Source of the DNA: Lepas anatifera
Taxonomy: Eukaryota; Arthropoda; Thecostraca; Lepadidae
Length of the DNA: 64,000 bases
Assembly: GCA_034440635.1 (NCBI GenBank)
Contig: JAOTON010000768.1
Location: 434,001-498,000 of the forward strand
Direction of reading: 5' to 3'
The notes below the pieces were generated by a model. That model saw nothing but the letters and a program-made list of their open reading frames with translations, was not told where the DNA came from and searched no databases. Below, piece after piece: positions 1-12,841 of the stretch. Each line of letters opens with the position of its first letter. Within the stretch, counting starts at the first letter, position 1. A program made the position numbers and the translations under genes.

Positions 1-356
1 CGCTGCGGTAGGCTTCAGCAAACCAGCAAGCACTGCCGTCTAAGCCAGCGAACAGGCTTCCTGGGCAGCCCAACACCCAGTTCATACTTAGAATCTGCCG
101 CCAAATCTACCCGAATTCCCGCCGGCATAGGTTATAAAAGCACGTGCGGCAATAGTCAGCCGGAAAAAATCGACAGATTTTGCCGTGCGTGAATGGGTTT
201 TCGGTAGTATGCCATGGGGTGAGACTTCTGTATTTAAGGGCTCCGATGGCTCTCCGCTCCCACCAGAAGTCCTCCAGAAGGACTTCTTCAGAGCACGCCA
301 CTTGCTGCAACGACGTTTCCTGTCGGATAGGTACCTTTTGCGGCGTTTGCGGCGCG

Positions 357-545
357 TTATGTGCCGTTGGTGCCGCGCGGTGGCAGCTGGCGTCGCGCCA
401 TACTTCGCCGCAGCCGCGCCAGGTTCAGCTCGGCCACGTGGTCTCCCGGGCTGAGGCGCAGCGCTGCCAGGTAGCTGGCCTCCGCCTGCTGCAGCTGGCC
501 TTTGACATGCAGCATGGCGCCCAGGTTACGGTGGCTGTGCGGGTC
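357..545 (-). CDS. TMTC2: TMTC2 terminal exon with stop codon
   Basis: 189 nt, 62 codons plus TAA (stop at 357-359). The acceptor follows GCCCGGCAG. It encodes DPHSHRNLGAMLHV, then KGQLQQAEASYLAALRLSPG and DHVAELNLARLRR with a short basic tail ending GTNGT. This closely fits the last TPR and C-terminal helix of TMTC2 (NLGA.LH..G.LQ.AE..Y..AL.L.P pattern); the tail after the last helix is shorter and differs from vertebrates. No AATAAA-type polyadenylation signal is visible on the minus strand between the stop and the window edge, so the 3' UTR probably continues beyond position 1. Confidence 0.92.
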   Translation of the reverse strand, partial: DPHSHRNLGAMLHVKGQLQQAEASYLAALRLSPGDHVAELNLARLRRSMARRQLPPRGTNGT

Positions 546-2409
546 CTGCCGGGCGGACGCAGCTCAGTGGCCACCCAACGTCTACCATTTGGTCTCCACA
601 TTCAAACAACAACCCGCTTCCAAGTGTCTCAGCCGCAACGCTTGTTTGTGGCCTTCCTTTCACTTCAACGACCTAAATTTCATTAGAAGTAGCTTGTAAT
701 CCCCTTTATTACCGAACGGGTGCGCAGCTCCCGCGAGGTCTCTTCCTACATGTGGATACAATTTCACATATAAACGACCCGGCCCGGCCCGGCCGTCACG
801 CTAACGAAAAGCTTATATCTCCAAAAGGGTGCAACATACCTTGGTGGGGCCTTTGAAAAAATTGAATTTTTGCAGGATTGTCCTTATATTTTTGTCTACC
901 GTCTAAAACTGCGTGATTCAGAAAAAAGTGTTGTAACGCGCGCCCTAGTGTACAGAGAGCAACAACGCTGTTATCTACACGATGACGGTTATTTTCATCC
1001 TCAGTCAAAACGTTTGCGCACATGTGCGCAAGAAAGGAGTGAGCAGATATCACACCCACGCTATAATAAAAAACTATTAATCCAATCGTAATGAAATTTA
1101 CAACATGCGTTCGGGCTGATATAAGAAACTGGTTACATTTGAGGTCCTACACTACGTACCTACGTGCACACCCGTCTTCGATATCTCAGAACCTGCTGGC
1201 TTGATTACGCTGAATTTCAGTATGCATATTTGCGCCAGCAGAATGACTTAGATCAAAATGACACCAATCAGCACTAGAACCATGCCTCACGTGCACACAT
1301 GAAAATATACAATTTTCTGAAAAATTCGAGGATGTATCACGATATCACTTTTTTACATCAATTTTACACCGAATTTATGTCTTATATAGTGGATACCAAA
1401 GCGCGCAGGCAGGCGCTTGCAGCAGAAACAGTTTCTCCAGGGTAGCGGATATGAGCCTAAATTTGAATTTTTTGCCTATTGCTCGAAAACTGTTTATGAT
1501 AGAAGCACAAGAGCTTCACCGTATGGTGCAAGATCAAATCACACACTGTGCTGTGCTTTGTTGTATTTTTTGGGGTTCAATAATTTTGCATAATGAAAAA
1601 ACGAAAACTTGCATTAACTTTTGAATTTAGGACGGGGAGTGTATTTCCGAAACTATTGATGCGCAGCCGTGGGTACCAGCGAACCAAATCTGCACCCACG
1701 TACCGTCTACGCGAAGCAAATACAAGCAGCTCTCTGGGAGCCACGTACCAACCCTGAGCACAGTTCCAATAGGGCACCGTCAATTTATGGAACCTGCACT
1801 GTTCCGAATATCAATCGTAAATAACGGATGATAAGAAAACGATTGAACTCTCACAGCCATTGAGAAACCTTTTTTAATTTATAAGAAGCCACTACGACCG
1901 ACAATTTAGAAACGTACGCGGAATGATTGCTACACCCGAAGAAGTTAATCTCAATGTTTATTCTCACGCCCATTTCAAGTCATTATATACAGTTTGTTCT
2001 TTAAAAATACGAGATTCAGAAAACTCAATGCGTAGGCTCAAAATCATAACTTTACTTTGTCCGCAGACTCACTATTTCCTAACTTATGATCTATATGCTA
2101 ATGTCGTTGCAAATTAAGTTTTTATTCCTACGAAACCGCTTCAGCGTTGTCAATGCCATGTTGAAAATGAAAATGTCACGTTGTTAGGGATCCGCTACAT
2201 GGAAGACTCGTCCAATATGATTTCGCTTTCAAATTTGAAGTATAAAGTGCCCGCTCGGTTTTCGCTCAGAGAGACGTTTTTCTGGTTTATATTTTTGTAC
2301 TCAGTTCACATTTCTTAGCCCCTCAGCCTGGGTGTTGTGATTCAATTTGGCACACCACTTTAGTTCAGGTACTTCGCGGATCGGATACAATCTGCACTGA
2401 TCCTCCTTA
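546..2409. other. TMTC2 last intron, no recognised feature
   Basis: Single-copy-looking intron DNA between the terminal and penultimate exons. There is a short run of CCCGG repeats near 778-795 and scattered AT-rich stretches. I see no gene, transposon end or RNA. Confidence 0.5.
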
Positions 2410-2463
<54 letters not shown>

Positions 2464-2472
2464 CTCTCTCAC
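2410..2472. repeat. (CT)n microsatellite abutting a 5' splice site
   Basis: CT repeat (GA on the gene strand) that starts inside the donor itself: the gene strand reads CAG/GTGAGAGAGC and then pure GA. It makes the first 60 nt of the intron purine-rich. Confidence 0.95.
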
Positions 2473-2651
2473 CTGGGGGCGGATCTGGGTGGTGCGTCTG
2501 TAGAAGAGCTCTGCCTGGTCATAGGCTCCCAGCTCGCGGTAGACGTTGGCTAGGTTGAAGGTGATGTCGTACTCCGAGGGCGCTAGCTGCGCCCCCTGTC
2601 TGTACACCTCGGCCGCCTCCCTCCGCCGGCCGCTCTCGTACAGGAACTGAC
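2473..2651 (-). CDS. TMTC2: TMTC2 exon, penultimate TPR
   Basis: 179 nt: two bases (GT, completing the split Gly), then 59 codons, phase 0 end. The acceptor follows TTTGTTGGCAG and the donor is CAG/GTGAGAGAG. It encodes QFLYESGRRREAAEVYRQGA, then APSEYDITFNLANVYRE and AYDQAELFYRRTTQIRPQ, one and a half TPRs. The last residues IRPQ join DPHSHRNLG of the terminal exon with exact TPR spacing. The donor leads straight into a (GA)n microsatellite (2410-2472). Confidence 0.93.
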
Positions 2652-2808
2652 CTGCCAACAAAACGAAACACTCATATGTATATTGGGGGAACTGATTAGC
2701 ACAGAGAACACATGATTAAAATCGTAGCTGTTTGTAGGATGGGGTATTGGGTAAGTTCCGGGTGTTTTTTTAACGCACGTAGTGTTTTGTTTACCTCTTA
2801 TCATATTC

Positions 2809-3835
2809 TTAAATATGAGATTCGCCCACCCCGCTGGGGGGCGAAATTCGCCCCCCTATGGTTTTCTCCAGATAGCTCAAACACCAAGAGACGCAGAACA
2901 ACGAAACTTACAGTACCTTATTCCTGATTAATTTTAAACATCTGACCTAAATTTTAAGTTAAGGTCATGTCAGGTCGAGGAGCTATTCAAGGTCAAGTGA
3001 CCCGACCACAAAACCAAAAATCACGAGTTTGAAGCGGTGCCCAGGGAACATCAGCAAACCGATCAGTTTGAAACTTCCACAATATGATAAGACTATTAGG
3101 GTCTACAAATTTGTTGTCTCGGAATTTTGATATTGTTGACCAAAGGTGGGGTCAATTTTTTGGTCACCGAATTATAAGTCTATGATGAAAAATAGAATGG
3201 GCTCGTTTTCAGTAGGTACCAAATAGATAAAGCTGAAAATCCTCACACCGTCTATTCTTACCACGATATTGACCATTAAGTTGAGTTTTTGAGCATCTGA
3301 CCTCTCAAAGGTCATGTCAGGTCACGGAAGTTTAAAGTGAGTGTTTTGCCAATATCTTCTCACTGAATTGAGATAAAACTCCCATTTTACTTTCATTGTG
3401 CTTATATTGTCACGGGGAGTCGTTTGATATGCAACATGACCATACCAGGTCACTCTGTGACCCTGACCTAGCTCGAGGTCAGGTCATTTTTACTATTTGA
3501 CCTAGCAAGGTCATGCTATGCATAATTCGATTTGCTGCGATGAGAGGAATCCAATGATGCATAAATATTTGCTCTAGCTCCCCTGAGGACAGACCTAGAG
3601 AGAGAAACGTACACTGCTCTGTTGTAAGCCTATGGAACCTTCTTTGACCTATGCTGACCTCAATATTGACCTGACATAAAAATTCTTCGTATACAATCTC
3701 TTCATCTTGTCAAGAGCTTTTGAATGTCGCCCATAATTTTCATTTAGCTCTCATGGGGAATGAGATACGGAGGGGGCGAAAAACGCCCCCCATTGAGGCG
3801 CGTCATGCCAGGGACCCCAGCGGGGCGCGTGTTAA
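2809..3835. mobile_element. TTAA element, family F copy 1
   Basis: About 1.03 kb, starting near a TTAA and a CCCCGCTGGGG end and ending CCCCAGCGGGGCGCGTG-TTAA, so the ends are inverted. The interior is rich in TGACCT/AGGTCA. It aligns along its length with 60790-61798 (shared blocks include the interior near 3050-3150 and the GAGATACGGAGGGGGCG end block). It has no ORF, so it is non-autonomous. TTAA flanks suggest piggyBac-type mobilisation (inference). The left end is degenerate. Confidence 0.65.
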
Positions 3836-4240
3836 GGGGTTTAAACCGCTCCCATAGGACTACTTGGTGGCACCCTACCTCCAACAGACATAGCTGGATC
3901 CAGCGGGGTACGGGGGGACACGTGTCCCCCCCCGATCGACCCTCGGCGCCCCCTGAAATGGACACGGCGCCCCCTGAAAGGTTGATGGTGCCGCCTGAAA
4001 TGTCGCTTTCCACCCTTCCCCCCAGGATGCGAAAATCGGCACCCACCTATAGAATTTTGCGCCCATATGATAGGTTTTGCCGGTCAAAAGTGGCACCCCT
4101 CAGACCGGATGGCGTCCCCCCCCGGGAAGGTGCCCCCTCCCCCTGATCGGCAATCCTGGATCCGCCTATGTCAACAGGAGCATCAAGAACTGGTCGCTGT
4201 TACCAGTTTCCATCCCGGATAGGAACACACAGATCTGATA

Positions 4241-4445
4241 CAGGCTTAAACCCCGCCCCAGTGGACCCCATCCCAACTTCGCCCAAGTGAGCCTTCGATC
4301 CAGTGGACCTCTAACCCAACTTTGTCCCAGTGGGCCTCCGATCCACCTTCGACCCAGTGGGCCTCCGATCCACCTTCGTCCCAGTGGGCCTCCGGTCCAC
4401 CTTGGCCCCAGTGGGCCTCCGGTCCACCTTGGCCCCATTGAGGGG
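4241..4445. repeat. 27-bp tandem repeat built from an element terminus
   Basis: About six units of 27 bp containing CCCAGTGGGCCTCC and a CCACCTT core. A single copy of the same motif occurs at 23065-23090, next to a shared downstream block, so the array looks like local amplification inside a transposon end. Confidence 0.75.
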
Positions 4446-4719
4446 GGTTCGAAACGCCTCCTTGATCTTGACGGTTGTGCAGGATAAAAAAGCAAATGGT
4501 GGTAAATAGTCCATAACAAATGATGGAGAGATGCATGACTTATTTTTGGCTCAGGTTAATATTGAAGTCATGGCAGGACATAGGAGTTATCAGGCTAGAC
4601 TATGCTTTCTTGGCCCTGTCCACCTGACTGGCTTGAGATGTAGTCGAATTTTAGGCTTCACTCGGCAAATTGAATAATGTTCCAGGAAATTGAATAATGT
4701 TTGACATGAGCATACCCGG

Positions 4720-7041
4720 TTAACCTTCGCCCGGGTGGGAGCCTTTTTAGACTCCCGCTCGGGTTTTTCCGAAGTGACCGTAAAACGGCAGCGCGCAGCG
4801 CCACCAAACTTGGTCTAGCTGTTTCTATATTATTTTCAGATGTTTCATACAAATTGTCGCTCAAGGTCATATCAGGTCAGGTCACCAGGCCAGGTGAAGG
4901 GACCTCACCTCAAAAATCCTTATGACTGCATAACTAAAAAGGCGCTCAATCAATCAAGTTGAAACTCATACCGCATAGTAAGCCTACCAAGAGCTACAAC
5001 ATTTGTTCCGGGAATTTTTATATTGATGACCTAAGGTCATGTACAGAGCATGCCCTTCCCATTGCAAAAGCATGGGGGAAATCACGAAATGAGCTTTTCT
5101 CGGTAAGTATGGATGAAATCAACTTAGAATATCGGTTAGGACTTGTTCATAGCCCATTTCTGAAGTCGATGCAAAAACTTTTGACTGTGACCTTTGAAAG
5201 GTCACCAAAGGTCAAACAAACATTGTTCGGTGTTTTACTCTATACATTGTAAATAAACAAAGATACAACTTTTATTTTGTCACCTGAGTGTTTGTATGGT
5301 CACTGCAAGTCAAATGATACACATCATGACGATACCAGGTCAAGTTGGGTAAAACTGTTGACCTGAGTCAGGGCAAATTTTGATTTTAACCTGGCATAGC
5401 AATATTATATATCATTGGATTTGTATTGACGAGAGAATTGCAATGGTGCAACAACTACGGCTGTATCTTGATTGGTTTGGAAGTTATTAGCGAAGAAGAA
5501 AACGCCCTTATGCATGGGTGGCTATGGACATTCATTTATTTATTTATTTATTTATTTATTGCACTTCATCGAGCCGCTCCACAAAATATATGTGGCTATT
5601 CTTAGCCCGGAACACATTTGTTGAACACTGAGTTGTACAGAAAACACATTAAGAACACTAAGAAAATACCAGGTTTGATTTTGTAAAGTTGATCGACAAC
5701 AACTAACACCGCTGACAACACAATATCTACTGTTCACTTTCCGACGTGGTACTCTTTAACCAGCACATCAAGTGTTTTTGAAGGCATCCTTCCGCATTTC
5801 TAGATATTCGGTGGGGTGTGTTTCTTCTTGTTTTTCGGTTCTCTGGGGCTGTTATCTGATCATGGTCAGCAAACATGTTAAAGTTGGAGCCTTGATAATT
5901 GTCCAAAATCACTAGACGGTTGGGTTGAAGTAGCCGGTCTGCGGGGTGTGAAACCTGGTGACAAATGTGCAGATGTTGCTCTGTCTGGGAGTCGCGGTCT
6001 TTGTGTTGTTCTGATCTATCGAAGAAGACTTGAATAAGAATCGAAGTCGTATTATGTTCATTGGAGCAAGTGTTGTCGACTACGAAGTGTTATCGAGGTG
6101 GAAATCAATCCTTCGGGTTGTCTGAAAGACCAGGAATAAACAGAGCCAACGCGAGCGGTCGACATATGGGACCGCTCAGCGAAAGCTCTGTTATAAAACC
6201 TTATCCTTCATAGCATTGACGACGGTTGTAGTGTTTATAAGACCTAATATCGAGTTTCCAGGTAAACATGACTATTATTCGAACATTCTTTTTCAGTTTC
6301 GAGCAATTCACCCTCTCTAGAAAACAAGTGTCTAGCCGACAAGTCACGAGATTTAAGAGTCAGAAAACAGAGGGCATTTTGGTCAGTATGCGCTGAGGCG
6401 TCGGGTTTGTCGAAAGTATTTTACGGTGATCACGAAATCTTGCAGCACTGAACTTTAATGTTCCTCATGTAGTTTCGGTCTATAATTATCAAGATCTTCA
6501 TGAATGTAGAGAATATCGTCAGCTAATCTTAGCCACACGTTCTATGAGGCAAAACACTAATTACCTATTTTGGAGCAAACGCGGAGCACTCGGAAGAGCA
6601 GCCGACCAGCTGATCATCAGCTGGCCGACTGTCATCAGCTGGCCGACTGATGCTGACATCCTGGCCGACATTCCCGAGAAGATTCCCAATGTTCAGTGAC
6701 CTGCAGCTCCCTAGGCTTTGACCTGACCCGAAAATTATTGCCACTTGAATGAAAGAGCTTCTGAATGCTGTTTAAAAAATATTTTCAGCTATCTTAATTT
6801 CTGAAATAAATGAGCATGTCTTAGTATATCTCATATAAGCGATTTTGACCTATTTTGACCTCTGGTGGCCTTGATATTGGTCTGAAGAGAAAAATGACTA
6901 TAGTATTTTCGATATCATTTTTAAAGAGCTTTCGATTGCTGTTTTGCGCACTTTTCTAGATCTGTTAGTTTTTTAGATCGTGGGATTTTTACCCCCACCG
7001 GGGCGAAGGTGGCTCGTACCCGCCACCGGGGCAAGGGTTAA
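4720..7041. mobile_element. TTAA element, family E (composite)
   Basis: Begins TTAACCTTCGCCCGGGTGGG and ends CGCCACCGGGGCAAGGGTTAA, again TTAA-bounded inverted GC-rich ends. The interior carries repeated AGGTCA-type motifs, a GGCAGCGCGCAGCGCC hairpin near the left end and a (TTTA)n tract at 5532-5560. The middle part (5.5-6.7 kb) looks unrelated and may be a nested insertion. Boundaries between layers are uncertain. Confidence 0.5.
5532..5560. repeat. (TTTA)n microsatellite
   Basis: Seven or so TTTA units, possibly the tail of a degraded retroposed sequence. Confidence 0.9.
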
Positions 7042-8345
7042 AATGCAAACATTACCTGACCTAAGGTGAGATCAAAGCCACAATCAGATCTGAAATGGAC
7101 AATATGCATATTATTTGACCTGCAATGATAATCTAACCATAACTAAGTTAAAGTGAAGCATAAATCACAATTTCTAGCAAATTTATTGACTCTAGTCTGA
7201 CAACATGCCTAAGTGGCCCCAGATGACCTCACCAAGGTCACAGGACGAAACTGGCAACATGACCCTGGGGAGTGAAACATGAACAACATGACCTTGGGGA
7301 GATGATTTTGCGAATGGGAAGCTATTCTAGGACGCATTTACGGGAATAGAGCCATTTCCCATCGATCACCGTTGTCCCCATATGATTCGCAATAGACAGG
7401 TGACCTGCAATGACCTGCAATGACCTGCACCTGACCCCAGGACATCGATATAAAAATCCCTTTGCTACAAATTGTGGTACTGATAAGCCCATTATGTGAT
7501 ACGAACATCATATCAATATATTAAACCCAATTTATTGGTACGATTTCACAAATTTTTGGAGGTGAGATCACTGACCTGGCTAGGGCTGACCCAAACTTGA
7601 AATTTTCAGAAAGGCTGTGAAACCGATCAATGATAAGGCTCGTCAAGCATGACGGCGCATCATATCGCCGATATTTGAAACCGTGGAAAAATCCGAGGGG
7701 TGTTCAAACAAGACTCCCCGCACACTGGGGCGAAGGTTATAATTTTAATACGCGCATTGATGGGGTTATCTAAGCCACCTTTGCTTTGACGGAGGGGGCG
7801 GGTACCCACCCCACCCACCCCCTAAGATCTCGAGAACCACGCTAGTTAGCGAAAAACGGTAAATGGCGTTGGGTAGCCCATCCACTCTTCCATCGAAAAT
7901 ATTTAAACCATTTTTTTAGGTCACATTTAAGGTCGCTAGAGGGCAAAACATGCCCTCATAGGGATAACATGTAAATGAAGGTTTTCGGTCATTACATCTG
8001 CACAAGTCAAAATAGAGCAAAGCAATTTAGACCGTTGGAATCCCCGCAGCAAGCCGAATCGAATGATGTATAATATCAGCTTGTTAAGTCAAATCAGGTA
8101 AAATATGTCATTTAGCCTAACCTGAGGTCAGGTCAAGGTGAATTTAGGTAAAATACCTATAATTAGAATCGCAATCAACTGCATCAACTGCAATAAATAA
8201 ACAAATAAGTAAATTAGCCCGCAAAGACAAGGCCAATCCAATGAAGCTAAAATAAACACTCTATCACCATCCATTACCAATTTATTTAGTTAAAACCCCA
8301 TTTTCCATGTATTTCCACTGGAGAGGTCATGGCTCCTAATTGACC
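7042..8345. mobile_element. Fragmentary D-like and A-like TTAA elements
   Basis: 7042-7743 resembles the minus-oriented right part of family D (TGACCT blocks, ending with a GAGGGGTGTTCAAAC block). From 7744 (TTAATACGCGCATTG) a minus-oriented family A copy starts but breaks off at the next A element at 8346. Both are diverged. Confidence 0.5.
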
Positions 8346-9181
8346 TTAACCCGCGCATTGACGGGGGTCTGAGCCACCTTCGCTTTGACGGGGGTAGCCT
8401 CCCCCTAAGATCTCGAGAACCACGCTAGGTAGCGAAAAATGGTAAACGGCGTTTGGCAGCCCATCCACTTCTCCATCGAAAATATTTGGACCTATTTTTT
8501 CAGGTCACATTTAAGGTCACTAGAGGTCAAAACATGCCGTAATAGGGATAACATGTAAATGAAGGTTTTCGGTCATTACATTTGAACAAATAAAGATAGA
8601 GCAAAACGATTTAAACTATATGAATCCTCACGGAAAGTCGAATCGAATAATATATAATATGACCTTGCTAGGTCAAGTCAAAGATTTGACCTGACCTGAG
8701 GTAAGGTCAAGGAAAAATTATATAAAATGCATATCATTAGAACAGCAAAGACAAGGCGAATCTAATGCAGTTAAAATAAACGCTCTATCGCCATCTGTTA
8801 CTATTTTATTCACTTAAAACCATTTTCCCATGTATTTCCAACGGAAAGGTCATGGCTTGTAGCTGATCTTAGGTCATCGATATCAAAAATACCGGAACAT
8901 ATTTTAGAGAACTCGGTGAGCCCATTATGTGATATGAGTTTCAATTGGATAAGTTCATACTGTTTCGACTTATGCTATCTCAAACTTTTTTTTGAGGTCA
9001 GGTCACGACCTGTGCTGGTGACCTGACCTGATATGACCTGAACTTAAAATTTTCACAAAAGTTGTAAAAATGATGAGAAAAAATTTATTCCAAGTACGGC
9101 GGCGCTACGCGCCGCCCTTTTTATACTATTTCCAAAAACCTGAGGGGACGAGTACCCGCCCCCCGTCAATGCGCGTATTAA
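8346..9181 (-). mobile_element. TTAA element, family A copy (minus orientation)
   Basis: 836 bp from TTAACCCGCGCATTGACGGG to CCCCGTCAATGCGCGTATTAA. It contains the AGATCTCGAGAACCACG block at one end and the GGCGGCGCTACGCGCCGCC hairpin at the other, with AGGTCA arrays between. Orientation is relative to copies such as 28739-29591. There is no ORF. Confidence 0.8.
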
Positions 9182-10042
9182 TGGTCTGTTTCAGAAAACA
9201 GATCACATTATTAATCAGGTCTGTTGCTTCTGATAAAAATAATACATTGGCTCCAACAAGGTACCCGCTTCTATTGCAAAATATCCAAGGACTGTTTTGC
9301 ATCCCGAGTGCATTGTGCTTCAGGCTGACCCAGTTAATGAGATCACCGGTGCGGGTACAAAAGTGTCTTCTCTTTCAGCAGAGTCGAGATAAGCACTCTT
9401 GACAGGGGACCTCACACAGGACCTGTTGCTGATGAGCGCTCACGCGTTAGGTACCCATGCTGTGCGAAATTGCGCCGAAATTGGACACTGAACTCTGCTC
9501 TGGCTTGGTGAAACAATGAAGCAGCTGTCCGCACGCCCAAAATACCACTGCGTTTCTGATTCAGTGTTGCGTTTTTTGGAGCTTGGAACTGAACGTTAAA
9601 CGAGTCGGACCGAACGTTGATTGGCCCGATGCATGAATGTGCCGACGATTGCACAGGCTAAGCCGGGTTCATACGCCTCTCCGACTTCCAGTCTACTGAT
9701 GCGAAATCAACGTCATGAACTCTATGGTACGCAAACACCATTTTCATGCCCGAACCAGGTGCAGCTCACGCACAACCCGGTAATTCTACAGCGGCGTCAC
9801 GTGCATGCACGCAGAGCAGGGTGATGTGCACACGGGTGTTGCGTGCAGTCCTGTTTCCACGCTGCGGTTCAATATATACCTAAACAAAAAAATATAATAT
9901 GAGAGAATAGAAAATTGTTGACAATCGCGTGCATAATGGAAACGGTTTAACTGGCAGTATGCTGCCTCTCTGGAAACGCTAACAGCGATGGCTTCGGTGC
10001 GTGGGAGCGGTTGTATCCCAGTCCGGCGTCGGCGGTGCTTAC
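9182..10042. other. TMTC2 intron segment, nothing recognised
   Basis: No repeat family member or coding potential beyond chance ORFs. Confidence 0.4.
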
Positions 10043-10127
10043 CGTAGTGTAGGTAGACGGCATGGTGGTGGGGAGCGGCCGAGCGGGCGCGCTGGAACCA
10101 TACCTCGGCCTCGTCCGACCGGCTCTT
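10043..10127 (-). CDS. TMTC2: TMTC2 exon, TPR (short)
   Basis: 85 nt, 28 codons plus one base (G). The acceptor is GCCACAG and the donor TACG/GTAAGC, the only GTAAG donor in the set. It encodes KSRSDEAEVWFQRARS, then APHHHAVYLHY and a split Gly. With the next exon this gives HYG-QFLYESGR, the conserved YGQFL start of the following TPR. The exon is too short to stand out as an ORF and is recognised by junction fit and TPR pattern. Confidence 0.9.
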
Positions 10128-10920
10128 CTGTGGCACACCCCAGCACCGGATTTAAAACTTTAATTACTGACGGCACAGGTGCTTTGATGTCGCGCCTCAA
10201 TGCGGCTCAGCCGAGCGTGGTTGGCTGCCACGAAAAGGTGGGCAATCTGCATGCCTGGGCAGGAAGACCTGGCTCGCCTTGCAAAACTTTCAAATAAGCC
10301 CCGACGACTTTAAATGCATGCTTGCGGAATTAAGTGGGCTTTGTATAGCCTCTGCCACTCCGACGGCGAAAGCAAAATAGCTTTCCAGAGGTGAAAAAGG
10401 ACAGATGACTTTTAAAAATCAAAACATGAATAGGTTACGTCAATTCATATAGCACATGTACAATAGATAAAGAAATAGGGGCTCCTCACAAGAAGATAAA
10501 GGTGTCCCTTAATAAAGAAAAACCGATACACACACTTTTAGTGATTTTCATAACATGCGTTTCTATCCGACGATATGGCCATATTGCATCTTTTCTGACA
10601 ACTTTATTACTATAGAGTTTTCGTTTTATAAATATGTTTACTTCTATAACGCGTTGGGCGAAAGTTCTAATTATAGCCATATCGGATTCGATATGATTTC
10701 ATGTGAGCTTAAATACACTGAAACAATGTCATTAAATGTTCGCATAATGTATATCTTGAAACTATTTCTCACAACACAGTGTGGTAATTATCTTTCCCTA
10801 CTTGAACATCGCAAGGAGTGAACAATTGAAAACTCGCCCCTTTCAGAGTTGGTTGGCATGAATCCGTATCACAGTGGCTGCGTTAGTTTAATAATCCGAG
10901 CGAAATGTGTTGGCACTCAC
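10128..10920. other. Short TMTC2 intron, nothing recognised
   Basis: 793-nt intron between two TPR exons with ordinary GT/AG ends. It is AT-rich toward the upstream exon, with no repeats seen. Confidence 0.6.
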
Positions 10921-11061
10921 GTTTTTGGAGAGCATTTTCCCGTAGAAAAGGTGCGCGTGCACCATCTGGGGCTGAATTTCTAGCGCCCGGCGGAACCAGC
11001 GTTCAGCTTCCTCGTAATTGGCCAGCCGGTACTGGGCCTCTCCGATTAAGTTGTAGATGTT
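10921..11061 (-). CDS. TMTC2: TMTC2 exon, TPR
   Basis: 141 nt, exactly 47 codons, phase 0 at both ends. The acceptor follows TGTTGACAG and the donor is AAC/GTGAGT. It encodes NIYNLIGEAQYRLANYEEAE, then RWFRRALEIQP and HAHLFYGKMLSKN. This TPR matches the family position where TMTC2 has a YN..GEAY..L...EAE..Y pattern followed by AHL.YGK. It joins the next exon (10127) in frame as KN-KSRSDEAE. Confidence 0.93.
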
Positions 11062-12840
11062 CTGTCAACAGATGCAGCGACATAATGGACTGCAGTTGGA
11101 GATGCGTTCGCAGAAGCGACCAAAACCACCATGTCAGTTTCAGTGTGCCCGCCTGTTGAATACCAGAGCCTGAGCCGGTTTGATCGCGGGAATCTGTCCT
11201 GCCGACATGTCCCGTTTAGCTGGCGGGACCAGCCCACGTTCTGAAAGCCGCCAACGTGATTAGCAATGTCCTTACGTGCTGATGAGATTTACAGGGCTGG
11301 GCAGAGCCGGCGCCCGTCCTCGGCAGCAGTGTCAGGTCAGAGGCAGTGAGGGAGCTGCACTACAGCACTGCAGAGACTGACAACGGTGGGCCCCGTCCTC
11401 GGCACTGACGTATCCTAGCCGACCCAAGGGGATGTGCCCTTCAAATTTTCAACAGAGACAATCCCTCTCGCTCCTCACATGTTTGTCGGTTAGAAACAGA
11501 AAATGGTGGAATATATGGACAGCAATGCACATATTGCTAGCCCTTCCATTTCCGATTACGCCGGCTGGTCCAAGGATGGGAGTGGTTAAGGCACGGACTC
11601 GGCCGAGGTGCACGCTCTGCCTGCTGGCTGACATCTGGGCGGTGTGAGCTGCCCAGCCGTCGCCGTGACCGCCGGCCGTGCGGCGAATGCCAGCGGCCGG
11701 CCGCCGCAGCCGCGGCCGTCCGTCTAATCCGATTGGCGGCGGAGCCGGCACTGCCGCCGGAGCGGCGACAGCGGCCGCCTGCCGCCGCACATCGGCGCCG
11801 ACCACTGTTGCATCGCTGTCAGCCGCTGGATCCGGCGGCGACCCGGCCCCCGGCACACCACTCCGAGGGGTGACAGTCTGTCTCGCCACATTGGCACGGG
11901 TCTCCACCACCGAGACACCGGTATGGCTTAGCAGCAAACAGCTCAGCTTATATTCCTAAAGTTGTGAGCTCGAATCACATCAATTCTCAGCGTATTTTCC
12001 ATCATAATTTGAAGAGAAAAGACACGGCATAACAATCGCAAACTTTAGGTCGTAATACCATAAAGTCTTACATAACTTCATGGCACTGATGCCAGTGCAT
12101 TTCTTTCGCGACATTCATTTTGAATAAACACTTAAGATAAGCACCTTTTTTCCAATAGAAGAGCCTTTTACAAGGATAAATTCCAGCCCCTTAGAGTTTT
12201 CTGTCCACCGCATCTCAATCAAGAGAAAACATTCTGGAGATAAGACTCTGCCAAGGCAGTACTTGCGTCGGGAACAAGGCTGTGTTCATCTCCGCCGAGC
12301 TACTCGGGCTGAGCTGCAACATCTTATTAATTATTCGTGGGGAGCTTCAGTCCCCTGTCCCCCCTTGTATCCGCCTCCGGTTTGAGGCCCCTGTTTGTGA
12401 CTTGGATAGAGATGGATTGATAGTCAATGTGCATTTACCTCTTAATCAATCTTAGAGCCCTCGAAAAATAATAATATATATCTAGCTCCTATGCAGCTTA
12501 CGATTTGAAACAGTTGCTGTTACTACAAACTTCGGCTCACGCAGCTCAACGCGAAAACGATCGCATAGGGTCACATGACAGGCAACGCTGGGGTCACGTG
12601 ACAGACGGCGTTGGGGTCACGTGATCGACGACGTAGGGTCTCAGAAATGCCATATCTCTTGAAAATGACGCTGGTTGTCCGCGGCCAGTTGTCGGCGATG
12701 GGTATTTTATTGGTCCGAAATTGAAGTTGTCTGTCTCGCCACCGAAGCCCCTCCAGTGCCAACAGTGGAGTAGAGGTCCTGTCTGTCGCAGCGTTATACT
12801 GTTGTCCGTGTCAACAGTAATATATCCTGTGGTAGGGTAC
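11062..12840. other. Intron with a GC-rich, low-complexity block
   Basis: Within it, 11640-11910 is a GC-rich, CpG-dense block (GCCGGC and GCCGCC runs) resembling in composition the block at 56620-57030. Open frames there encode only Ala/Pro/Arg-rich low-complexity sequence with no domain. It could be a CpG island or GC-rich relic. The remainder holds nothing recognisable. Confidence 0.4.
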
Positions 12841-12841
12841 A

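Noticed and set aside
11449..11959. Ala/Pro-rich ORFs in the GC-rich block
   Set aside because: Open in several frames and on both strands because of composition, with no recognisable domain.
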